Source: an uncultured Woeseiaceae bacterium (lineage in GTDB: Bacteria > Pseudomonadota > Gammaproteobacteria > Steroidobacterales > Woeseiaceae). Taken from it: 64,000 nt of DNA. Made by a program: the position numbers and the translations under genes. Of the stretch, positions 9,106 through 17,817 are shown one piece after another. The number at the start of each line of letters is the position of its first letter. Positions within the stretch are counted from its first letter, which is position 1. The stretch is taken from the NCBI GenBank assembly GCA_945788625.1, contig CALZMQ010000016.1, forward strand, positions 62,001 to 126,000. Reading direction: 5' to 3'. Below the pieces are notes generated by a model. The model was given only the letters and a program-made list of their open reading frames with translations. It ran no database searches and was not told the DNA's origin.

Positions 9106-9119
9106 GGATCACCTCCTTT
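9106..9119 (-). promoter_or_regulatory. Extended perfect Shine-Dalgarno of the 26-residue peptide
   Basis: On the minus strand the 14 bases AAAGGAGGTGATCC lie directly before ATG 9105. They are complementary to the whole canonical 3' end of 16S rRNA (GGATCACCTCCTTT on the plus strand). The AGGAGG core is six bases from the start codon, the optimal spacing. Matches of this length are very rare in natural genes. Confidence 0.75.
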
Positions 9120-9360
9120 CATTTGTTTGCCCACGGCAAATATGTCTCGTAAACCGATAAATTACAAGGAAAAATTTACTCTCAAAAACGCCTTCAAATC
9201 AGCCGGAATAGTAGGTTATTATTGTTGGCCCACTTAGGGACCGACGAATGGCCCGGCGCTTGCCTGGCCATGAATCCGTCAGTTAATGCCGTGTATACTT
9301 CGGTGCTTGCCTGCGACGTGGGAACCGCAGCCACAAAACAAAACCAAGAGTGAGAACAAA

Positions 9361-9807
9361 ATGGCGATCGCAGATCTCAAGTACGTATTGTCTATCTTCG
9401 GCGGCTCGGAAGTCAGCGAAGAGCATCAGAACGAACTTTTCAAGGAAGTGCTACTGATGACGCTTGCGAGAGCGGCGGACGCCGATATCAATATCCAGGC
9501 GGCTGAAGTAGAGCGAATCCAGGAAATCCTCAAACAGCATACCGGTGACGATTTCAGCTCGGCGGACATTCGCGTAGCGGCGCGCGCCGAGCTTTACGCC
9601 GAAGCGACCCTGGTCAAGTACCTCAACAGTGTTTACAAGAAGATGTCCGATGCGCACCGGGCCGAGACTATCCAGGCGCTGGCGGACGTGTTCCGCAGCG
9701 ATCAGTCGGTCAGCGTGCTCGAGGTCGATTTTTTCGACAAGGTTGCAGAGGCATTGCATGTAACCCCGGCGCAGGTCGCTGGACTTGTCGCTGGAGACGT
9801 CAACTAG
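9361..9807 (+). CDS. TerB-like (tellurite resistance/DUF533-type) protein
   Basis: This 148-residue, all-helical protein resembles the TerB family, small cytoplasmic proteins linked to stress and tellurite resistance but of unclear biochemistry. The characteristic acidic loop appears twice: ARAADADINIQAAEVERIQEIL near residue 35 and LADVFRSDQSVSVLEVDFFDKVA near residue 108. ATG 9361 is preceded by an AAGAGTGAG ribosome site. Its TAG stop shares the CTAG palindrome with the stop of the convergent transporter gene. No other ter genes are present. Confidence 0.8.
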   Translation: MAIADLKYVLSIFGGSEVSEEHQNELFKEVLLMTLARAADADINIQAAEVERIQEILKQHTGDDFSSADIRVAARAELYAEATLVKYLNSVYKKMSDAHRAETIQALADVFRSDQSVSVLEVDFFDKVAEALHVTPAQVAGLVAGDVN

Positions 9808-10724
9808 CCAACTGGTCTATTTGGCGTCATTTCTTTCGCAGCTGTGTCGTTGCTGCGGTAAACGACGAACAGGCCGGAAGCGATGATGATCATCGCGCCG
9901 ACCACAACCCAGCGGTCCGGTACCTCGTTCCAGAATACGTAACCGGCGATTGCTCCGCCGACGAGCCCGGTGTATTCGAGCGGCGCGAGCAGGGCGGGCG
10001 ATGCAGCACGGTAGCCGTTTACGAAGCCGACCCAGGCCAGCACTGAGCAGGCCCCCGCGCCGGTCAGCAGAATCCAGCCGATCGCATCCGGATCAAGCCA
10101 GTCGTAATTGCCGACGAGCCCCAATGACACGATCATGGGACCCAACAGGACGTATAAGGACAACGCCAGCGTCGATTCGCTGGACGACAGTTTGCGCGCG
10201 GTAATCGCCTGGCAGGCATAACAGAATGCCGCAATGAGTACCGCGAGCGCCGGGAAGCTGAACTCGCCCCCGCCCGGCCGTAGCATGATCAGTACGCCGA
10301 CAAAGCCCAGCCCGACCGCTCCCCAGCGGCGCCACCCGACATGCTCCTTGAGAAACACCGCTGACAGCGCCGTCATCATGAGCGGCGCCGTGTAGCCGAG
10401 GGTAAACGCATTGACGAGCGGCATTTTCGACAGCCCGTAGAAGAACCCGAACATCGCCCCGACAGCGAGCACCGTCCTTAGAAGGTGCCACGCCTTCTGC
10501 TGCGTGCGGAGCGATCTGAAGCCGCCGAAGCGCGGTGCGATGGCCAGCAATATCGCAATCGAGATCAGGCTGCGCAGCAATATGAATTGTTGCAGGGCAT
10601 AAGTACGCAGCAATTCCTTCGCGCACAGGTCGAGAAACAGGCCCGCGGTGATGCCGAGCATCAGCCACGCGACGGCTTTGCCGGCATGTTCGTCGGTAGA
10701 TTTCTGAACCGCTGATGAACGCAT
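9804..10724 (-). CDS. EamA/DMT-family permease
   Basis: This protein of about 306 residues has ten predicted membrane helices arranged as two EamA repeats, typical of drug/metabolite transporters exporting amino acids or nucleobases. Landmarks are LLRSLISIAILLAIAPRF, MPLVNAFTLGYTAPLMMTALSAVFLKEHVG in the first repeat and PALLAPLEYTGLVGGAIAGYVFWNEVPD in the second. Start ATG 10724 is chosen by similarity to the family length, but no start has a good ribosome site and longer forms from 10754 or 10787 are possible. The substrate is unknown. Confidence 0.85.
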   Translation of the reverse strand: MRSSAVQKSTDEHAGKAVAWLMLGITAGLFLDLCAKELLRTYALQQFILLRSLISIAILLAIAPRFGGFRSLRTQQKAWHLLRTVLAVGAMFGFFYGLSKMPLVNAFTLGYTAPLMMTALSAVFLKEHVGWRRWGAVGLGFVGVLIMLRPGGGEFSFPALAVLIAAFCYACQAITARKLSSSESTLALSLYVLLGPMIVSLGLVGNYDWLDPDAIGWILLTGAGACSVLAWVGFVNGYRAASPALLAPLEYTGLVGGAIAGYVFWNEVPDRWVVVGAMIIIASGLFVVYRSNDTAAKEMTPNRPVG

Positions 10725-10847
10725 GGGTGGCTTTTTTGAACGCAAGCTGAACATGTTCGCACGCGCGCCGTTCGATGCCCACAGGTTCAGCATCGATTCA
10801 GTGTCCCGGGCTTCTAATGACACTGTAAGCAAACAGAGGGTAGGGAC

Positions 10848-11621
10848 ATGCGTAAATTCAAATGGACAAACAAGCCGCTTTTCGTTGCAACGATGTTGCT
10901 GCTTGCAGCAGCAACTCAGGCGCAAACAACCGCTGACGACGAGACTCGAATCAGTATCACGTCGCAGGGCGTTGCGGGGCCGAGTGGCGCGATAGCGGAA
11001 AGGAAGACCACACGCAACGAGCACAAGGCGCTTACGCTGACAGGTAACCGCGGCAAGCCCATACGCAGCAAGGAGCAGCAAGAATCTGCCGCGAAGAGTT
11101 CGAGTACGGCAAGTACTGCGAATACGCCGAATACGGATTTCTGGTTCTATACGGCCGACGTCGAACTGTTCTCGGATTTCGACCGCGACGGTTTCTTCTC
11201 CGGCATCGACCTGCTGTTCGACGTTGATACCGTGTACGCTGTCGCCGACGTGTATGCCGTCGTGTATCTAAGTTACGAATACGGGCCGTGGAACGAATAC
11301 GCGGAAACCGAGGACTTCACGATTTTCGGTACCTCTGCCAACGATGAGTACGTGATAGAGACGGAGCTGGTCTCGGGGTACCCCACCGGCAACTACGACA
11401 TCCTGATCGAACTCTACGATACGTTCGACAATTCTCTCGTTGCGATCATCGGGCCTGAGGATACGTCCGAGCTGTCCGTATTGCCGCTCGAGGACATCAA
11501 CAGGGACTCGGTCGCTCCGGGCACGACGCAGGTCGTCGTGAACTCCGGCGGCGGTGGCTCGCTGAGCTGGTTCCTGCTGCTGGGACTCGCCGGAGTCGTC
11601 ACGCTCGCGCGTAAGGACTAG
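10848..11621 (+). CDS. Choice-of-anchor H family protein with GlyGly-CTERM
   Basis: This 257-residue exported protein has a signal peptide of about 26 residues (LLLAAATQAQ), a low-complexity Ser/Thr linker near residues 80-98, and a beta-rich domain with DVELFSDFDRDGFFSGIDLLFDVDT, resembling the choice-of-anchor H family. The C terminus is a textbook GlyGly-CTERM sorting tag: GGGGSLSWFLLLGLAGVV then ARKD. Rhombosortase would cleave there and type II secretion would deliver it to the surface (established for the tag family). ATG 10848 follows AGGGTAGGG. It shares CTAG stops with the convergent RND gene. Confidence 0.85.
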   Translation: MRKFKWTNKPLFVATMLLLAAATQAQTTADDETRISITSQGVAGPSGAIAERKTTRNEHKALTLTGNRGKPIRSKEQQESAAKSSSTASTANTPNTDFWFYTADVELFSDFDRDGFFSGIDLLFDVDTVYAVADVYAVVYLSYEYGPWNEYAETEDFTIFGTSANDEYVIETELVSGYPTGNYDILIELYDTFDNSLVAIIGPEDTSELSVLPLEDINRDSVAPGTTQVVVNSGGGGSLSWFLLLGLAGVVTLARKD

Positions 11622-14600
11622 ATCGCGCCGGGAGCCTCTGCCTCATGCGCACGGCGAGCCGTGCGCATGACCTTGCGGCCCCAGGCCGCGAGACTGTCGA
11701 AGTAAAGATACAGCGCGGGCACCACCAGCAAAGAGACGACGGTGGAGAATGCCAGGCCGCCGATGATGGCCCTCGCCATCGGATAATACGGCGGGCCATC
11801 GCCGCCAACCTGCGTCGTGCCCATCGCTAGCGGCGTCAGTCCGACGATGGTGGTGGCAACCGTCATCAGGATCGGCCGCAACCGGTCGCGGCCGGCAATG
11901 ACGATGGCTTTCTCGCGCGGCATGCCTTCCTGGCGCAGGTTGTTGACGTGGTCGACGAGCACAATGCCATTGTTCACGACGACGCCGATCAGGATCATGA
12001 TGCCGATCATTGCCATGAAGGAAAACGTCGTTCCGGTTGCGGCGAAAAACAGGAATACGCCAAGAATCGAAAAGACGATCGAGCCGAGAATGATCGAGAA
12101 TGGCAGCAGCAACGACTCGAACAACGCCGCCATCACCAGGAAGATGCAGGCGACGCCGAGCACGATATTCGTGACCATCATGCCTGCCGTTTCGTCCTGG
12201 CGTTCGAAGCCGCGGCCTTCTTTCCAGCTGTAGCCGGGCGGGAGTTCTATCTGATCCATCAAGCTGTTCACGCGGTCCCGCACGTCATCCGATGAGACAT
12301 CTTCCTCGAGATTGGCTGACAGAATCACCGCGGTCTGGCGATCCGTGCGTCGAATCGTATCCGGCGATCGTCCGATGTGAAGTGACGCCACACTGCCAAG
12401 CGTAATGCGCCGCCCGTCCGGCGTGTACAGGGGCAAATCGGCGAGTTGTTCGACACTTTGCTTGTCGTCGTCGCGAAACGCCAGGCGCACCTCGATCTCA
12501 CCGGTCTCGCCGCGGAATTCGCGCAGGTTCTCGCCGCGCATCGCGATACTCACCGATTGCGCAATATCGAACGTCGTCAGGCCCGCCGCCGCGGCTCGCG
12601 CCCTGTCGATGGTTACACGTACTTCCTTGTCACCGGACTCGGCGTCGCTGCGCACGTCCTTCAGCCCTTCGACGGTTGCAAGCGCCCGCACGATGTCCAC
12701 GCTCAGCTCATTCAGGATCTCGGTGGAGTCGCCGCTGATCTGCACGGTAAAGCCCTCACCGCCACCCTGGCGGTCGAACTGGAAACTCGGCTCGCCGATC
12801 GCGATATCCGGCAGGTCCTTCTCGATCCTCTCAATGATTTCCTTGGTCGAGAGCGTCGCTTCGTCCTCGTCGGTGAGCAGCAGTGTGGATTCCGCGCGAC
12901 CCTGGTCGTAATAGCTGTAGATCGAGCGGATGTTGAATTCCTCCTGTCGCGAGAAGAGGTATTCCTCGATCGTATCGACGGTCGCCTCGACGCGCTCCAG
13001 CGAGTGTTGTCCCTCGACGTGATAGGGCATGAAGAGGCGCCGGCCGACGTCCTGCGGGAACATATCGAACTTCACGAGACCGAGTATCATCGGCAGCACG
13101 CCGACGACGCAAACCAGGAAGATGCCCAGGGCCGTCCACCAGCGGTGGCTGATGATCCAGTCGAGACTACGGACATATCGTTTGGTCAGTCGCGTCATCC
13201 AGGCGCCCGGTTTCGGCCGCGGCGGAACGGCCACGCGTGCTGCCAGCATCGGCACGAGCGTCTGGGCAATCAGCAGCGACGCAAGCAGCGCCACGATGAT
13301 CGTAATCGCCACGTGCGTCAGGAAGATCGTGATGTCGACCTTGGTGCCGAATATGATCGGCGCGAATACGATGATCGTCGTCGCGGTTCCGGCGATAACG
13401 GCAAGCCCGACTTCGTTGACGCCCGACAATGTCGAGGCGACCGCGTCGCCGGGTTTCTCGCTGCGATGCCGGAATATGCTCTCGGTAATCACCACGGCAT
13501 TGTCGACCAGCATCCCGACCGCCAGCATGAGTCCCATCATCGACAGGATATTCAGGGTCAGGCCTGCGAAATACAGGGCGCCCAGCGTGATCATGAGCGA
13601 GAAGGGCACCGACGCAGTAACGATCAGCGTCGTCGTGACCTGCCGCAGGAACAGGTAAAGAACGATGACGGCAAGCAGGCCGCCGAAGCCGCCGGCCTTG
13701 AGCAGGTCGGCAAGGGACTCGCGCACGCTGTCGCCCTGGTTGTCCAGCGAGAAGATGTTGATGCCCTGCATCTGCGGCAGCTCGCCGATCTTCTCAACTT
13801 CGGCGATTACCCGGTCTGTGACATCGACGAGATTCGACCCGGTCGTTTTGTTGATGGCGACGCCGATCGCGTAATCGCGATCCAGGTGTCGTCCATAATT
13901 GCGCTCCGGCGTTCGCAACTCGACATCGGCAATGTCCCTGAGCCGCAAACCCGTTTGGTTGACCGTGAGTTCGCGGATTTCTTCCACCGATTTGAATTCG
14001 CCACTCGGGCGAACGCTGAATCGCTGGTCTCCCGCGGTAATCTTGCCCGCGCTGACTGCGAAGTTGCTGCTTACCAGCAGGTCGCGCACGGACGCGATGT
14101 CGACACCGTGCGCCGCGAGCAGGTCCGGCTTCATCAGGATGCGAATCTCGCGCGGATCCACGCCGTGCAAATCGACGCGAGATACGCCGTCGATGCGCTC
14201 CAGCCGCCGCGTCAGCAAGCGATCGAGCAGATCCCAACTATCGGACAGGTCGCGTTCGCTGGATATGCGCAATTGCAGCACGGGCTGGTCGCCGAGCGAA
14301 CCTGTGAAAACGAATATCCGGCGGACGTCGTCCGGCAGCAGGTGGCGGATGCCGTCGACCTTGGCACGAGCCTCGATGCCTTTGGCGCCCATGCTCTGGT
14401 CCCAGCCGAATCGCAGGAAGATCTCCGCCTGCCCTTCGCTGGAACTCGAGAACATCTGTTCGACGCCGGACAGGGTCGCCAGCGCCTCCTCGACCGGTCG
14501 GGTGATGAGTCGCTCCACTTCCTCGGGCGTCGATCCCGGGTAGGGAATCTGCACGAATATCCCCGGGAACTCGATGTCCGGGAATTTCTCCAGCGGCAGC

Positions 14601-14692
14601 AGCCGGGACGCGATGAGGCCGACGAGCGCCAGTGCGACGAATACGACGACGGTCGTGATCGGGCGACGCAATGCAAGTCGGGTATGCTTCAT
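11618..14692 (-). CDS. RND efflux permease (AcrB/HAE type), second of a pair
   Basis: This inner-membrane, proton-driven permease has 1024 residues. It has the RND layout of twelve helices and two large periplasmic loops, beginning KHTRLALRRPITTVVVFVA and continuing with the conserved LPLEKFPDIEFPG. Helix 4 carries GMLVDNAVVITESIFRHR with the proton-relay aspartate followed by Asn rather than a second Asp. ATG 14692 overlaps the stop of the upstream permease (ATGA), so the longer frame from 14734 is rejected. It is the last gene of a four-gene operon; an unlinked TolC-type channel would be needed. Confidence 0.93.
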   Translation of the reverse strand: MKHTRLALRRPITTVVVFVALALVGLIASRLLPLEKFPDIEFPGIFVQIPYPGSTPEEVERLITRPVEEALATLSGVEQMFSSSSEGQAEIFLRFGWDQSMGAKGIEARAKVDGIRHLLPDDVRRIFVFTGSLGDQPVLQLRISSERDLSDSWDLLDRLLTRRLERIDGVSRVDLHGVDPREIRILMKPDLLAAHGVDIASVRDLLVSSNFAVSAGKITAGDQRFSVRPSGEFKSVEEIRELTVNQTGLRLRDIADVELRTPERNYGRHLDRDYAIGVAINKTTGSNLVDVTDRVIAEVEKIGELPQMQGINIFSLDNQGDSVRESLADLLKAGGFGGLLAVIVLYLFLRQVTTTLIVTASVPFSLMITLGALYFAGLTLNILSMMGLMLAVGMLVDNAVVITESIFRHRSEKPGDAVASTLSGVNEVGLAVIAGTATTIIVFAPIIFGTKVDITIFLTHVAITIIVALLASLLIAQTLVPMLAARVAVPPRPKPGAWMTRLTKRYVRSLDWIISHRWWTALGIFLVCVVGVLPMILGLVKFDMFPQDVGRRLFMPYHVEGQHSLERVEATVDTIEEYLFSRQEEFNIRSIYSYYDQGRAESTLLLTDEDEATLSTKEIIERIEKDLPDIAIGEPSFQFDRQGGGEGFTVQISGDSTEILNELSVDIVRALATVEGLKDVRSDAESGDKEVRVTIDRARAAAAGLTTFDIAQSVSIAMRGENLREFRGETGEIEVRLAFRDDDKQSVEQLADLPLYTPDGRRITLGSVASLHIGRSPDTIRRTDRQTAVILSANLEEDVSSDDVRDRVNSLMDQIELPPGYSWKEGRGFERQDETAGMMVTNIVLGVACIFLVMAALFESLLLPFSIILGSIVFSILGVFLFFAATGTTFSFMAMIGIMILIGVVVNNGIVLVDHVNNLRQEGMPREKAIVIAGRDRLRPILMTVATTIVGLTPLAMGTTQVGGDGPPYYPMARAIIGGLAFSTVVSLLVVPALYLYFDSLAAWGRKVMRTARRAHEAEAPGAI

Positions 14693-17600
14693 CGGGCTAC
14701 CTGGGGATCGGCCGCCGCGGCCATTGCGGGCCAACGTTTGCGATCCATGAGCGAATAGACGACCGGAATGACGACCAGCGTCAACAGCGTCGATACCACC
14801 AGTCCGCCAATGACGGCGATTGCCATCGGCGTCCTGACTTCCGAGCCTTCGCCGAAGCCCACCGCCATCGGCAGCAGCCCGAGTGCGGTAGTCAGCGACG
14901 TCATCAGTATGGGCCGCAGGCGCGCAACGCCGGCTTCCATGATGGCTTCGAAACGATCCTTACCCTGTGCGCGCAGCTGGTTGATCAGGTCGACCAGCAC
15001 GATTGCGTTGTTGACGACGATACCCGCGAGCATGATGACGCCGATAAAGGCGACGATATTGACGGTTGTACCTGTAATAAAGAGAGCGAGGACGGCGCCG
15101 ACAAGAGCCAGCGGAATTGTGAACAATATTACGAACGGGTGTATCAATGACTCGAACTGCGAGGCCATGACGAGATAGACGAGGAAGATGGCGAGCACCA
15201 GCGCGAATTGCATCGATTCGAACGATTCCTGCATCTCCTCGCTCTGCCCGGTTACCAGGGCCGTTATGCCGCTCGGCAGGGGGATTTTGCTGACGATATC
15301 GCCGGCCGCCAGTGCAGCGCTTCCGAGGTCGCCGTACGCGATGTTCGCGGTGATGATCGCTACGCGCTCCTGCGCAACGCGACGGATCTCCGCGGGTCCG
15401 TGGGATATCGACACCTCGGCGACCGCGTCCAGAGTGACAGGCTTGTCGGAAGTCGGATTCACGATCAGGCGACGGATTTCCTCGATGCTCGACTCGCGTG
15501 TGTCGACACTGCGAACCAGCACGTCGATCTTCTTGTCGCGCCACGTATATCGGGTAGCCAGTTCACCACGCACATTCGCGACGACGCGATTGGCAATATC
15601 GCGAACAGCGAGCCCCAGTTTGGCGGCGCGCTCCTGGTCGAACACGATCTGGATTTCGGGGTTGCCGCGTTCCACCGTCGTCCTGATGTCGGAGAAGCGG
15701 TCCGAGGCCGACATCGCGTCCAAGACGGCACCGCTCACGCGCGCGAGTCCGTCGAGGTCGTAACCGGAGATCTCGACCTGCAACGGGCTGGAAAACGACA
15801 GCAGGGCCGGACGGGTGAATTCGTACTGCACGCCAGGCAAACGGGCAAGTTGCTCGCGCATTGCGTGCATTGTGCGATTCTCGGCCTGCCGCCCGGCGCC
15901 GCGTTCCAGCGATATGCTCAGCGTGCCCGTGTTGTCGCCGGCATCGACCGGATTGGCATCCAGGCGATTTCCCGTGCCGGCAACCGAGTAATTCAGCGCG
16001 ACGGCCTCGATTCCGGCGGCAACGCGTTGCGTCGCCTGGATGGCGCGGTCGGTTTCGGACAACGGTGCGCCCGGGGGAAGCCGCAGGTCGACGTTAAATT
16101 CGCCCTGCGAGAATTGCGGAATCAACTCCGTACCGAGGCGTGGCACCAGTGACATCGTCAGACCGAATATGACCGCAGCAGCGGCAACGACGAGCCAACG
16201 ATGCCTCAGCGACCAGCGCAGGATTGACGGGTAGACGGCAGCGACCGCGCCGTACAGGCGCTGCAGTAACCAGGTCGGCACCCACAAAATGAAATAGAAC
16301 AGCCAGCGAATGCCGACAAACACGATGCCGAACACGCGTACGATGGAGGCGATCGCGCGTGTAAACCACCCCGCCGGCTTGCCATCGCCACCGTCGTCAT
16401 AGCGGCTGCGTGCACCCAGTGACGCCAGCATCGGAATAAGCGTGAGGGCGACGATCAGCGAGAACGTGAGCGCGAAAGTGACCGTGAGCGCCTGGTCGCG
16501 GAACAGTTGCCCCGCGACGCCACTGATGAAAACCATCGGGAAAAACACGGCGATGGTGGTCAGGGTCGCCGCTACAACAGCCGAGCCGACTTCAACGGTG
16601 CCGTTTTGTGCCGCCTCCACAATGCCCTGGCCCTGTTCTTTCTTGCGCACGATGTTTTCGAGCACGACGATCGAGTTGTCGACCAGCATGCCGACGGCGA
16701 GTGCGATGCCACCCAGCGACATGATATTCAGCGAAATATCGTTCGTGTACATGAGCAGGAAGGTGCCGATGACCGAGACGGGGATTGCGATGCCGACAAT
16801 CGTCGTCGCACGCGAGTCCTTCAGGAAACCGTACAGGACGAATATCGCTATGAGGCCGCCGAGAATCGCGGCGGTTCGGACGTCGTCGACTGCCGACGAG
16901 ATAAAGGTCGACTGGTCGTGAATCTTCTCCAGTTCGATATTGTCGGGCAGCGATTCACGCAATCGTTCGACGCGCTGCCCGATGCGCCGGGCGATCTGCA
17001 CGGTATTCGCGTCGCCCTCTTTGTAAACCGCGAGTTCGACGGATTCGCGGCCTTTGACTCGCGTTATGGCCTCACGCTCCTTGTGGCCGCGTTCGACGGT
17101 GGCAACGTCCCTCAGGTATACCGGCCGGTCCGAAACGTAGGCGACAATAGCGCCACGAAACTCGTCGACGCTCTGGAATTCGTTCAGCGTCCGGACGAGA
17201 AAACGCTGGTCGCCTTCCTCCAGGCGGCCGCCCGAGAGGTTTACGTTCTCCGCTCGGATCCTGCTGGCCACCTGTTCGATGCTGATGCCAAGCTGCGAGA
17301 GCTTCTGCTGATCGACGCGGATTTGAATCTCATCCTGCAGTCCGCCGCTGACTTTGACGGCAGCCGTGCCTTCTTCGGCCTCGAGATCGGTCTTGATGCG
17401 GTCTTCCGCGAGCCTGCGCAGCGATTTCAGCCGCAGTTCCGGCGAATCCGCGTCGGCGCTTGCGTCGTTCGTGTAAAGAAGGCCCAGCCTCACGATTGGT
17501 TCGGACGAAGGATCGAATCGCAGCAGCAATGGGCGCTCGGCTTCCAGCGGCAGGGCCAGCACGTCGAGCTTCTCGCGTACGTCGACGCCCGCAATGTCCA

Positions 17601-17817
17601 TGTCCGTGCCCCAGAGGAACTCGATGGTCACATCGGACTGTCCGGAGCGTGAGACCGAGCGCACGAGAGTGCGGACGGTCACAGTAGGGTAGGAGATATC
17701 GGGAAGCAGGTTGAGTTTCAGGCGCGACAGCGACACCATTCCGAACAGCACGATGGCGACCATCATCATTACGATGGTGACGCGCCGCTCGGTTGCCAGC
17801 TCGATCAGTCGGCGCAT
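14689..17817 (-). CDS. RND efflux permease (AcrB/HAE type), first of a pair
   Basis: This 1042-residue RND permease begins RRLIELATERRVTIVMMM and has the family LKLNLLPDISYPTVTV motif near residue 33. Helix 4 contains GMLVDNSIVVLENIVRKKEQG. A long cytoplasmic or membrane insert near residues 490-530, with several aromatic residues, sits between the two halves. Its start overlaps the adaptor stop by one base (TGATG) and its stop overlaps the next permease, so adaptor and both permeases should be made together. Tandem non-identical permeases recall MdtB/MdtC heteromers (known family); heteromer formation here is inference. Confidence 0.93.
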   Translation of the reverse strand: MRRLIELATERRVTIVMMMVAIVLFGMVSLSRLKLNLLPDISYPTVTVRTLVRSVSRSGQSDVTIEFLWGTDMDIAGVDVREKLDVLALPLEAERPLLLRFDPSSEPIVRLGLLYTNDASADADSPELRLKSLRRLAEDRIKTDLEAEEGTAAVKVSGGLQDEIQIRVDQQKLSQLGISIEQVASRIRAENVNLSGGRLEEGDQRFLVRTLNEFQSVDEFRGAIVAYVSDRPVYLRDVATVERGHKEREAITRVKGRESVELAVYKEGDANTVQIARRIGQRVERLRESLPDNIELEKIHDQSTFISSAVDDVRTAAILGGLIAIFVLYGFLKDSRATTIVGIAIPVSVIGTFLLMYTNDISLNIMSLGGIALAVGMLVDNSIVVLENIVRKKEQGQGIVEAAQNGTVEVGSAVVAATLTTIAVFFPMVFISGVAGQLFRDQALTVTFALTFSLIVALTLIPMLASLGARSRYDDGGDGKPAGWFTRAIASIVRVFGIVFVGIRWLFYFILWVPTWLLQRLYGAVAAVYPSILRWSLRHRWLVVAAAAVIFGLTMSLVPRLGTELIPQFSQGEFNVDLRLPPGAPLSETDRAIQATQRVAAGIEAVALNYSVAGTGNRLDANPVDAGDNTGTLSISLERGAGRQAENRTMHAMREQLARLPGVQYEFTRPALLSFSSPLQVEISGYDLDGLARVSGAVLDAMSASDRFSDIRTTVERGNPEIQIVFDQERAAKLGLAVRDIANRVVANVRGELATRYTWRDKKIDVLVRSVDTRESSIEEIRRLIVNPTSDKPVTLDAVAEVSISHGPAEIRRVAQERVAIITANIAYGDLGSAALAAGDIVSKIPLPSGITALVTGQSEEMQESFESMQFALVLAIFLVYLVMASQFESLIHPFVILFTIPLALVGAVLALFITGTTVNIVAFIGVIMLAGIVVNNAIVLVDLINQLRAQGKDRFEAIMEAGVARLRPILMTSLTTALGLLPMAVGFGEGSEVRTPMAIAVIGGLVVSTLLTLVVIPVVYSLMDRKRWPAMAAAADPQVAR

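Noticed and set aside
9106..9119. Possible 16S rRNA fragment, since the plus strand matches the rRNA 3' end
   Set aside because: The bases before it do not resemble the rRNA 3' helix; only the anti-Shine-Dalgarno complement matches, and an ATG directly follows on the other strand.
9043..9237. 64-codon plus-strand frame over the basic peptide gene
   Set aside because: It lacks a ribosome site and conflicts with the stronger minus-strand signals. Its last part, starting near 9140, was kept only as a side note.
12446..14758. 770-codon open frame on the plus strand antisense to the RND permease
   Set aside because: It mirrors the permease in a GC-rich gene, its product is Arg/His/Asp-rich without domains, and the minus-strand frame is an unmistakable RND permease.
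16507..17652. 381-codon plus-strand frame opposite the other RND permease
   Set aside because: It is a shadow of the permease frame with no family features or ribosome site.
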